A stretch of 12,238 nt of DNA from Candidatus Iainarchaeum sp. GTDB taxonomy: Archaea; Iainarchaeota; Iainarchaeia; Iainarchaeales; JAAZKV01. The stretch spans positions 1-12,238 of the forward strand of contig JABHJM010000006.1 of NCBI GenBank assembly GCA_018691995.1, read 5' to 3'. Under the pieces are notes generated by a model that saw nothing but the letters and a program-made list of their open reading frames with translations, did no database searches and was not told the DNA's origin. Made by a program: the position numbers and the translations under genes. Positions 5,498-11,843 of this stretch are shown here, piece by piece. Every line of letters starts with the position of its first letter. Within the stretch, counting starts at the first letter, position 1.

Positions 5498-6411
5498 AAT
5501 GATCCCAACAATGCTCCACCTATTATATACTTTGATAAGTAGTACACAATAAATGCTAATAGTAATAATACTGGGATGTATATAATGCTTTTGTTAACTT
5601 TCCCTTCACGAATAATTGACATCATAAGTCCAGAACCAATTACTTCGATTATTAAATATGCTTCAACAAGCATAAACATAAAATTACTAGTTTGGGCTGC
5701 AGCTAACATTTGTGCTTCAGAGAGAGCTTGAGTAGTAATCATTGAGAAAACACTCATTACTGAATTTACTTCTCCAAAAATTAGCGGAGCAATAATTCCA
5801 CCAGAAGCAACCATGAACATAAATTGCATTGTAGTATTAGATTTTCTTTCTTCTTTAATTCTATAAAGGTCACGAACATCTTCTGCAATTTCTTCTAAAA
5901 TGTCAGAAAGACTAGCTCCGCTTTTTATTGAATCAAGTAAAATAACAATTGTTCTTTTTATTAATCTTGAATCAATTCTATCAGCAAATACGCCAAGTGC
6001 AGTTTCTAAATTTTCTCCTTCTTCAAGTCTTCTAAGTGCTAAATCCATTTCTTCTGAAAGTCTTCCATAATCACTATTTGCAATTTCTCGTAGAGCACTT
6101 TCATAAGTGTCTCCAGCTTTAAGAGTGTCAGCCATTTGTTTTAAAGCATCGCTAAAATTCTTTTCAATAGAATTTACAATTCCTTCTTTTTTTAGATATG
6201 GTAGTCCTACCATTACAATTAATACTGCTGCACTAAATGCAAATGGAATTAAAGTTGCTTCTCTAACTAATACAAAACTAAGTATCCACGAACTAAAACC
6301 AACAAGAATTGTAATTATTACAGATAGGGTTATCCATGTTACTGCATTGTAATGCATTTGGCTGAATTCGATCCAGCTCGAATATTTTTCAAATATATTT
6401 TGTTTTTCCAT
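5494..6411 (-). CDS. TadC-type pilus platform protein (T2SSF domain), 305 aa
   Basis: An inner-membrane platform protein that couples the pilus ATPase to pilin assembly. Two N-terminal helices (about residues 23-70) are followed by a cytoplasmic four-helix T2SSF domain (about 86-205): LKQMADTLKAGDTYESALRE, YGRLSEEMDLALRRLEEGEN, LETALGVFADRI, then SIKSGASLSDILEEIAEDVR, and three further helices. I chose the ATG at 6411 over one at 6444. The latter overlaps the preceding gene by 23 bases, whereas 6411 follows the GTGATG-A-rich signal used by other genes here and lies 10 bases after the upstream stop. It forms a pair with the next TadC-like gene, the two-platform arrangement common in archaea and in Tad systems (TadB/TadC). 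Confidence 0.88.
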   Translation of the reverse strand: MEKQNIFEKYSSWIEFSQMHYNAVTWITLSVIITILVGFSSWILSFVLVREATLIPFAFSAAVLIVMVGLPYLKKEGIVNSIEKNFSDALKQMADTLKAGDTYESALREIANSDYGRLSEEMDLALRRLEEGENLETALGVFADRIDSRLIKRTIVILLDSIKSGASLSDILEEIAEDVRDLYRIKEERKSNTTMQFMFMVASGGIIAPLIFGEVNSVMSVFSMITTQALSEAQMLAAAQTSNFMFMLVEAYLIIEVIGSGLMMSIIREGKVNKSIIYIPVLLLLAFIVYYLSKYIIGGALLGSL

Positions 6412-6421
6412 TTTTTTCACA

Positions 6422-7522
6422 TCACATCTTTGGTTGGGTAGCATATACCATTAGTGTCATTAATCCATACATTACTGGCATCACTACTAAATAAAATAAT
6501 AATAACATCATTGGGGTTAGGGGAATATTTCTAAATAAATCTTGCCCAGTTGCTGCTATTGGGGAATTTCTTATAGCTCCAAGAATCATTATTGCAACAG
6601 GCAATACAATTCCAAGGAATATGAATATTACTGAGAAGAAATTCATTTTTTGAGCGAATGTTCTAATTTTATTTTTCAAATCTTCGGAAACATCTTGTGC
6701 AATATCATTCATAACGTTTGAAAGATTTCCTCCAACTCTCATTGCTCGCAAGATGTGGTTGATAGCAGTTTTAAGCGGTCGACTTTGGGTTCGTAGAGCT
6801 AAATGTTTTAATGCAACACTAGTATCGGCACCTTCTTCAATTTCATTAATTGTTCTTGCAAATTCTTCACTTAAAATTCCATAATCATTAGACGCAATTG
6901 CTTGTATTGTTTTATATAATCCAATTCCTGCTCGAAGTTCAGTTGACATATGTCTTAGTGCAAATGGAAGTTCGATTGAAACAGCAGCCCCTCTTGAAGA
7001 TGCTCTTTGTTTTGGAACTAATAATAAAATTACAGTTACAAATAACCATGCAGCAAATGCAAAAACAAAAGGCATTACTGTGTAAAATAAAATATTGTTA
7101 AGTACTATTCCAATAAAAAAACCAGCGATAAGTGTGATAAGTCCTGCAACAAAACCAGCTGCACTTGCTAATGCAAGATATTGGTTTGAAGAGTAATGCA
7201 TGTTTGCAGAGTATAAGTAAAAACTAAGTTCGTCACTAAGTGGAAATCCTTTTAACAATTTTTTTATTGGTTGTAAAATTCCTTTAAATTTTAAATAAAA
7301 TCTTCCAAAAGATTTGCTCATCTCAGAACCAAACGATTCTAAATCTTCTTCACTTTCAATATCAATTTTTGCATAACTATCATCAGTAATAATTCCGCGA
7401 AGTTCATTTAGTGTACTATTAACTTCATCAAAAACAATTCCTTCTTTTCGATACTTTTTTTTCATAGTGTCTACAATTTTGTTAACTTCTTCTTCGTTTA
7501 CAGAATATTTACTAACCATCAT
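6422..7522 (-). CDS. TadC/TadB-type pilus platform protein (T2SSF domain), 366 aa
   Basis: The larger of the two platform proteins. Residues 1-100 are cytoplasmic and charged. Helices at about 117-140 and 146-169 precede a T2SSF domain at about 184-290 (ELPFALRHMSTELRAGIGLY, YGILSEEFARTINEIEEGAD, SVALKHLALRTQSRPL, RAMRVGGNLSNVMNDIAQDV), and two helices follow at about 294-316 and 336-361. It interacts with the ATPase on the cytoplasmic side in related systems. The ATG overlaps the stop of the ATPase gene (ATGA), and GGTGA precedes it. A second ATG directly after the first is equally possible. The following TadC starts 10 bases beyond its stop. Confidence 0.88.
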   Translation of the reverse strand: MMVSKYSVNEEEVNKIVDTMKKKYRKEGIVFDEVNSTLNELRGIITDDSYAKIDIESEEDLESFGSEMSKSFGRFYLKFKGILQPIKKLLKGFPLSDELSFYLYSANMHYSSNQYLALASAAGFVAGLITLIAGFFIGIVLNNILFYTVMPFVFAFAAWLFVTVILLLVPKQRASSRGAAVSIELPFALRHMSTELRAGIGLYKTIQAIASNDYGILSEEFARTINEIEEGADTSVALKHLALRTQSRPLKTAINHILRAMRVGGNLSNVMNDIAQDVSEDLKNKIRTFAQKMNFFSVIFIFLGIVLPVAIMILGAIRNSPIAATGQDLFRNIPLTPMMLLLFYLVVMPVMYGLMTLMVYATQPKM

Positions 7523-9198
7523 AGTTCACCAAAATTTTCTCTTTTTACCAAAAAATCTCTTGACATATCGCTAACTTTTTGCATGTCCCTGATATTTTGT
7601 TCAACTAACTTATCTAAAAACCTTTTGCGTATCTCAAGTTCAGCGGTAATTTTACTTTTTGACAATCCAGTGAACTTTTGAAGCTCTTTTAGATAATTAC
7701 TTTCAAGAAGTGTTCTTTCAAGTTTGTCTTTAACTGGATCTCTTTCAAAAACAACATTTGTTTTTGGTTTTCCTTCAAGACCACCATATACTTCAGCAAT
7801 TTGACTAAGTCGTCTAATAGTTCCTTTTTTTCTATCATAATATCTGTGTTCAACAATAACCAAGTCAAGTCCAGCAAGCATTATTTGTGGAACATTCATT
7901 GGCGGTGAAGTTACTCTAATCAATGTTTCTTCAGGTGAATTAGCGTGCACTGTTCCTAGGCACCCATCGTGTCCAGTGTTAATTGCAGTGAATAGAGTAA
8001 ATGCTTCTTCGTGTCTAATTTCTCCAACAATTATTCTATCAGGTCTCATTCTAAGAGAGTTTTTTGTTAAAATATCCATTTTTAGTTCTCCACTTCCCTC
8101 AAGTCCAGGGGGTCTAGCTTCAAGTCGTATCCAATGTTTAAGTGGTAAATTAAGTTCAGCAGTGTCTTCAATTGAAACAATTCTTTCTCTTGTTGGAACA
8201 AATGAAGCGAGTACATTAAGCAGTGTTGTTTTTCCACTTCCAGTACCTCCACTAATAAGCATGTTTGCTGGTTTAACTCCAAGTCCATCTACACACATCC
8301 ACAAAAATGCAGCAGCTTCTGTTGAAATTGTTTCCATTCGAATAAGATCAATAATTGAATAAGGGTCAGCTCTAAACTTTCTAATAGTTAATGTTCCTCC
8401 ACTTATGCTTGCTGGTGGGATAGTAGCATTTACTCTTGATCCATCACTTAGTCTTGCATCAAGTAGTGGGGAAGCAACATCAACGCGTCTTCCAACTTCT
8501 CTTGCAATTTTGTTAACAAGATCTTCAACTTCTTGTTCACTAATAAATTCAATATTAGTATTCATCATTTCAAATTCACGATGAAATACAAAAACAGGTT
8601 TTTTTGGCCCAACAACCATAATTTCTTCTAATTGATCATCGTTAATTAAATCATCAATTAATCCATATCCGACCATTTCACGAACAACTGCTTCGGCATA
8701 AAATGATGCTCTTGAATTTGGAATTTTTAAAGTAGGATTATGTTTTATTATTTCTAAAACTTTTTGTTTATAAATAACTCTTCGTTCTTCAGGGTTTCTA
8801 ATTTTGTAAGGAGCAATACTAACAAGTCGAGTGGTAGCTTCTTTTATTGTGTTAATAATTTTTCTTTCAGAAGGGGTGGGTCTAAGAGTTGGGACATAGT
8901 AGTAATTCATTGGGCTTCCAGGAATTTTGAATATTTTTGTTTTTCCATAGGCTTTTAGTTCAACTTTTCTTTTAGTAGCAAGTTCTTTTTCAACTTCATT
9001 TTTTTCTGTATTAACTCCAATCTCAAGTTCTGGAATTTTTTTATCAGTTATTTGTTTTAATTTTTCTAAGTCTTCTGCTCTAACTTCTTTAACAGTTTCT
9101 TCTTCTTTTTGTTCAGGGGTAGCTTCTTTTATATCAGCTTTTTTTGCCTTTTGCATCATTTCGCTAAGATAGTCTGAGCTCATGTCAAAGTTAGGCAT
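7519..9198 (-). CDS. Type IV pilus/archaeal secretion ATPase (TadA/FlaI/PilB-VirB11 family), 559 aa
   Basis: A hexameric motor that powers pilus assembly at the cytoplasmic face. The C-terminal ATPase core shows every expected motif: Walker A GGTGSGKT at 317-324, Asp box IEDTAEL at 343-349, Walker B RPDRIIVGEIR at 385-395 (Glu393), and His box GHDGCLGTVHAN at 409-420. The N-terminal domain includes DQLEEIMVVGPKKPVFVFHR at about 188-207. The first 80 residues are charged and Lys/Glu-rich, probably flexible, and the last 70 form a charged helical tail. At 559 residues it is in the range of archaeal family members. It follows thrS by 22 bases and overlaps the first TadC gene, so the motor and platform form one operon that may be read through from thrS. 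No clear ribosome binding site is seen; a Met at residue 6 is an alternative start. Confidence 0.93.
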   Translation of the reverse strand: MPNFDMSSDYLSEMMQKAKKADIKEATPEQKEEETVKEVRAEDLEKLKQITDKKIPELEIGVNTEKNEVEKELATKRKVELKAYGKTKIFKIPGSPMNYYYVPTLRPTPSERKIINTIKEATTRLVSIAPYKIRNPEERRVIYKQKVLEIIKHNPTLKIPNSRASFYAEAVVREMVGYGLIDDLINDDQLEEIMVVGPKKPVFVFHREFEMMNTNIEFISEQEVEDLVNKIAREVGRRVDVASPLLDARLSDGSRVNATIPPASISGGTLTIRKFRADPYSIIDLIRMETISTEAAAFLWMCVDGLGVKPANMLISGGTGSGKTTLLNVLASFVPTRERIVSIEDTAELNLPLKHWIRLEARPPGLEGSGELKMDILTKNSLRMRPDRIIVGEIRHEEAFTLFTAINTGHDGCLGTVHANSPEETLIRVTSPPMNVPQIMLAGLDLVIVEHRYYDRKKGTIRRLSQIAEVYGGLEGKPKTNVVFERDPVKDKLERTLLESNYLKELQKFTGLSKSKITAELEIRKRFLDKLVEQNIRDMQKVSDMSRDFLVKRENFGEL

Positions 9199-9220
9199 TT
9201 CTTTTATTTAAGCGTTTGTT

Positions 9221-10975
9221 TTACTTTTTTTCTTTGATTTCTTTTAGTATTTTTTCAATAAACTTATCTATTTTTAGAATATCTTGTTTTCCATTTCGTG
9301 TTCTTACAGCAACAGTTTTGTCCTTAACTTCTTTCTCTCCAACAACTAAAATATATGGGGCTTTAAGTTTTTGTGCTTCACGTATTCTATATCCAAGAGT
9401 TTCATTTCTATCATCAAGTTCTGCACGAATTCCTTTTTCTTTTAATTCGCCAAGTACTTTTTTTCCATACTCGCTAAAATTTTCAGAAACAGGGATAATA
9501 ATTGCTTGCTCGGGAGAAAGCCAAGTTGGAAATGCTCCACCATATTTTTCAATAAGCATTGCAATAGTTCGTTCATAACATCCAATAGAAGATCTGTGAA
9601 TTACATAAGGTCTTTTCTTTTTCCCATCCTTGTCAATGTATGTCATATCGAAACGTTCAGGCAGGGCAAAGTCAATTTGTACTGTAATGATAGTATCCTC
9701 TTTTCCATAAACATTTTTTGCTTGAAGATCAAGTTTTGGCCCATAAAATGCAGCTTCTCCTTCTTCTTCACTATATTTTAAACCCACATCGTCAAGAATC
9801 TTTTTCAAAGCTTCTTGGGAATGTTCCCAAGCATCTGGATTATCAATATATTTTCCCTTTTCATTTTTTGGATCCCATTTTGCAAAAGTATATGTTATGT
9901 CTTCCTTTATTCCAAGTGTTTCCATAATATAATTAATTAAATCAAGAACCCCTTTGAATTCTTCTTCAAGTTGTTCTGGAGTTACAATCAAGTGTCCTTC
10001 CGCAAGAGTGAATTGTCTAACTCTTGTTAAACCATGCATTTCTCCACTAGATTCATTTCTAAACAACATTGAAGTTTCTCCAAATCTAATTGGAAGATCA
10101 CGATATGATTTTACTCCATTTTTATAAATCAAAAATTGATATGGACAAGTCATTGGTCGAAGTGCTAAAAGTTCACCTTCCTTTTTTTCATCTCCAAGAA
10201 TAAACATCCCTTCCTTGTAATGATCCCAGTGACCAGAAACTTTGTACAAATCAGATTTTGCCATATAAGGAGTTTTTGTATAAACATATCCTCTTTTTTC
10301 CTCTTCATCTTCAATCCACCGAGTTAAGATTTGGTAAATTTTTGTTCCTCGTGGCATTAACAAAGGCAATCCTTGTCCAACGAGTTCGTGTGTCATAAAT
10401 ATGTTTTGTTCTCTTCCAATTTTGTTATGATCATTTGCTTCGGCATTAGCTCGTGCTTCTTTCCAAGCTTTTAATTCATCATTGCTGGGGAAAGCAATTC
10501 CATAAACTCTTGTTAATTGAGTATTTTTTTCATCACCCTTCCAATAAGCGCTAGAAACTTTTAGTAACTTCACAGTTTTTATTTCTCCAAGGTTTTTGAT
10601 GTGTGGTCCCTTGCACATGTCAGTGAATTTACCATTAGTAAAAATACTAATTTCTTTTTCACCTTTTTTTTCAAGATCTTCAATCATTTCGATTTTGTAT
10701 TTATTGTCTTTAAACATTTCTTTTGCTTTTTTAATAGAAACTTTTTCTTGTTTCATGTCTTCTTTTCGTCTTATAATTTCTTTCATTTTTTTCTCAATTT
10801 GTTTTAGGTCATTCTCTTTTAATTTTTTATCAAGTTCAAAATCATAATGAAATCCTTGTTCAATAGGGGGGCCAATAGCAATTTTAGCTGTAGGATAAAT
10901 CTCAACCACTGCTTCTGCGAACACGTGTGCGGCACTATGCCAAAATGCTTCCATATTTTCTTTTGATTTATCCAT
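9221..10975 (-). CDS. thrS: Threonyl-tRNA synthetase lacking the TGS domain, 584 aa
   Basis: Charges tRNA-Thr with threonine. The editing N2 domain comes first, with H13xxxH17 and C121xxxH125 (family metal-dependent Ser-tRNA-Thr editing site). The class II core follows: motif 1 around 228-255, motif 2 FRNESSGEMHGLTRVRQF at 305-322 with Arg306, and motif 3 YVIHRSSIGCYERT at 457-470. Zinc ligands C277, H328 and H460 match the spacing of the E. coli enzyme. The anticodon-binding domain spans about 491-584. E. coli ThrRS has about 60 more residues at the N-terminus (TGS domain). Here AAAGGAGAG lies five bases before the ATG, so the short form is genuine. The N2 editing domain is the bacterial/eukaryotic type, whereas many archaea use a different DTD-like editing domain, so transfer from bacteria is possible. 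A threonine-rich leader precedes the gene. Confidence 0.96.
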   Translation of the reverse strand: MDKSKENMEAFWHSAAHVFAEAVVEIYPTAKIAIGPPIEQGFHYDFELDKKLKENDLKQIEKKMKEIIRRKEDMKQEKVSIKKAKEMFKDNKYKIEMIEDLEKKGEKEISIFTNGKFTDMCKGPHIKNLGEIKTVKLLKVSSAYWKGDEKNTQLTRVYGIAFPSNDELKAWKEARANAEANDHNKIGREQNIFMTHELVGQGLPLLMPRGTKIYQILTRWIEDEEEKRGYVYTKTPYMAKSDLYKVSGHWDHYKEGMFILGDEKKEGELLALRPMTCPYQFLIYKNGVKSYRDLPIRFGETSMLFRNESSGEMHGLTRVRQFTLAEGHLIVTPEQLEEEFKGVLDLINYIMETLGIKEDITYTFAKWDPKNEKGKYIDNPDAWEHSQEALKKILDDVGLKYSEEEGEAAFYGPKLDLQAKNVYGKEDTIITVQIDFALPERFDMTYIDKDGKKKRPYVIHRSSIGCYERTIAMLIEKYGGAFPTWLSPEQAIIIPVSENFSEYGKKVLGELKEKGIRAELDDRNETLGYRIREAQKLKAPYILVVGEKEVKDKTVAVRTRNGKQDILKIDKFIEKILKEIKEKK

Positions 10976-10980
10976 AATAT

Positions 10981-10989
10981 CTCTCCTTT
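10981..10989 (-). promoter_or_regulatory. Shine-Dalgarno of thrS
   Basis: AAAGGAGAG, five bases before the thrS ATG. It lies directly after the second U-tract of the leader. It decides that thrS starts without a TGS domain. Confidence 0.8.
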
Positions 10990-10994
10990 ATAAC

Positions 10995-11036
10995 AAAAAA
11001 ACTGCTCAAAAACCTTTAAAATAGATGTAAGGTTTT
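10995..11036 (-). terminator. Candidate attenuator: hairpin and two U-tracts between the Thr leader peptide and thrS
   Basis: On the minus strand AAAACCTT (11036-11029) pairs with AAGGTTTT (11016-11009) across a 12-base loop. This is followed at once by U5, and after GAGCAG by U7 (11001-10995), then by the thrS ribosome binding site. The first arm starts within the stop codon of the leader peptide. The stem has only two GC pairs and is weak, but archaeal RNA polymerase terminates mainly at U-tracts. I found no convincing antiterminator that would pair with the first arm, so the switching mechanism is open. Confidence 0.6.
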
Positions 11037-11091
11037 AGGCGAACGTCGTAGCTACCGTGGTTGTAGTATTTTTTATGGTAGCTTTACTCAT
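11035..11091 (-). CDS. Threonine-rich leader peptide of thrS, 18 aa
   Basis: A short unannotated frame, MSKATIKNTTTTVATTFA, with seven Thr in 18 residues. The four consecutive Thr codons are ACT ACA ACC ACG, that is each of the four Thr codons once; the other three are ACC, ACG and ACG. Eleven Thr codons that I read within thrS are all ACT or ACA, so the leader is enriched in codons that the synthetase gene seems to avoid. The ATG lies at the expected transcription start, 23-30 bases after TTTAAATA, so it would be translated from a leaderless mRNA. Downstream come a hairpin, U-tracts and thrS. This is the layout of the bacterial thr, trp and his leader peptides, which stall when the charged tRNA is scarce and so raise expression of the gene behind. 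The stalling role is inferred. Confidence 0.75.
   Translation of the reverse strand: MSKATIKNTTTTVATTFA
11050..11083 (-). other. Hairpin enclosing the Thr codons of the leader
   Basis: AGCTACC (11083-11077) and GGTAGCT (11056-11050) form a perfect 7-bp stem in the minus-strand transcript, around a 20-base loop that contains Asn8 and most of the Thr9-Thr12 run. A ribosome translating or stalled on the Thr codons would keep this stem open. It could therefore act as the sensor arm of an attenuator, or as a pause hairpin. Confidence 0.5.
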
Positions 11092-11113
11092 ATTAGAAAT
11101 AGGGCTTTTTTAG

Positions 11114-11121
11114 TATTTAAA
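11114..11121 (-). promoter_or_regulatory. TATA box for the leader peptide and thrS
   Basis: TTTAAATA on the minus strand, exactly -30 to -23 from the A of the leader ATG at 11091. That places the transcription start on or beside the start codon. A second TATA-like element (TATAAAAAA, about 11146-11154) lies further upstream and could give a longer transcript. Confidence 0.65.
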
Positions 11122-11166
11122 TAAAATGAATTTTTAGATGTAATTTTTTATACAATTAAACTAATT

Positions 11167-11631
11167 TTATTCAGTAGCTCGTTTACATTTTTCTTTTCCA
11201 CAAAAAGAATGGAATTCAGTACAATAAATTTTTCCATCTGTTTCTTTTTTGTGTTTGCAACAATCCCAAGTAGTACGTCCACGAGTTTTTGTGTTACTGT
11301 CTTGAATAATATTTGTAATAATATTGTTGTGTCGTTCATCAACTTTTTGTCCACTTGAATTATTTCCAATAGGTCTTCGATCTTCACTTCTTTTTATGTA
11401 CTCTCTTTCAAAAGAAGTAAAATCTTTGTTTGAGGGGATAGCTCTTTGTTTTGCTGAAGAAGGCAATGAACTTTTATTAGAATTTTTTATTTTTTCAAGT
11501 TCTTCCTTTGGAACAGCTTGCCCATCACTAATATCAATAATTCCATCCTCGCTTCCTTTTTGATTAAGTTGTAATTTATCAATTATGGCATTAGTTTTTT
11601 TTGCATCAACAACAAAGCTTTTTAGTGGCAT
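11167..11631 (-). CDS. Unrecognised protein with Cys/His-rich C-terminus, 154 aa
   Basis: I do not recognise a family. Residues 1-115 are polar and low in hydrophobics (KNSNKSSLPSSAKQ, SEDRRPIGNNSSGQK) and probably partly disordered. The last 35 residues hold a dense cluster: C124-C125-x-H127, C137, H141, C144 and C149, in the order CCxH...YCxxxHxxCxxxxC, which could bind one or two zinc ions. There is no signal peptide or membrane helix, so it is probably cytoplasmic. It has its own promoter and is transcribed away from nreA. The ATG at 11631 has TTTTTATTT at -29 to -21 and no ribosome binding site, which fits a leaderless start. A nucleic-acid or regulatory role is possible, but nothing in the sequence shows it. 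Confidence 0.7.
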   Translation of the reverse strand: MPLKSFVVDAKKTNAIIDKLQLNQKGSEDGIIDISDGQAVPKEELEKIKNSNKSSLPSSAKQRAIPSNKDFTSFEREYIKRSEDRRPIGNNSSGQKVDERHNNIITNIIQDSNTKTRGRTTWDCCKHKKETDGKIYCTEFHSFCGKEKCKRATE

Positions 11632-11651
11632 TATATAACTGGGAAAAAAAG

Positions 11652-11660
11652 AAATAAAAA
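11652..11660 (-). promoter_or_regulatory. Candidate TATA box for the Cys/His-rich protein
   Basis: TTTTTATTT on the minus strand, 21-29 bases before the ATG at 11631, in the divergent intergenic region of about 110 bases. The spacing fits a leaderless transcript, but the box is a weak match. Confidence 0.35.
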
Positions 11661-11698
11661 GGTACGTGAAATAAGCCCAATTTTTAACGAATTTAGCT

Positions 11699-11706
11699 CT
11701 TAAAAG
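11699..11706 (+). promoter_or_regulatory. Candidate TATA box for the zinc-ribbon/nreA unit
   Basis: CTTAAAAG on the plus strand, inside a short inverted repeat (CTCTT AA AAGAG, 11697-11708). A start 25 bases on would fall near 11727, where an in-frame ATG lies five codons before the one I chose for the zinc-ribbon gene. Confidence 0.4.
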
Positions 11707-11741
11707 AGAAGCTTTTAGTTTCTTTCATGCATAATTGTAAT

Positions 11742-11843
11742 ATGAGAAAAACATGCCCTGTTTGTAATAGCAAAAAATACAATTTAATTGATGGAGAACA
11801 ACGTTGTGGTAAGTGTCATTTCATAAGTAGGGTGAATAAATGA
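11742..11843 (+). CDS. Zinc-ribbon miniprotein upstream of nreA, 33 aa
   Basis: A tiny plus-strand gene, MRKTCPVCNSKKYNLIDGEQ followed by RCGKCHFISRVNK. Two CxxC knuckles (C5/C8 and C22/C25), 13 residues apart, form a complete zinc ribbon, and the rest is basic. Its stop overlaps the nreA ATG (ATGA) and GGTGA near its end serves nreA, so the two are probably translationally coupled. An in-frame ATG at 11727 would add MHNCN and agrees better with the upstream TATA box, so the start is uncertain. Zinc ribbons of this size commonly bind nucleic acid or act as protein adaptors. A helper in the same DNA-repair process as NreA is a reasonable guess from position only. Confidence 0.7.
   Translation: MRKTCPVCNSKKYNLIDGEQRCGKCHFISRVNK

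Noticed and set aside
7976..8362. Plus-strand frame of 128 codons opposite the ATPase
   Set aside because: Antisense to the Walker A/Walker B region of the ATPase; Ser/Ile-rich and featureless.
10976..11091. T-box riboswitch before thrS
   Set aside because: No T-box consensus bulge sequence or Stem I architecture is visible in this leader of about 115 bases, and T-boxes are bacterial. The Thr-rich reading frame is the better explanation.
11148..11387. Minus-strand frame of 79 codons overlapping the Cys/His-rich gene
   Set aside because: It overlaps the other frame almost completely, lacks the cysteine pattern of that frame, and its end runs into the intergenic region before the thrS promoter.
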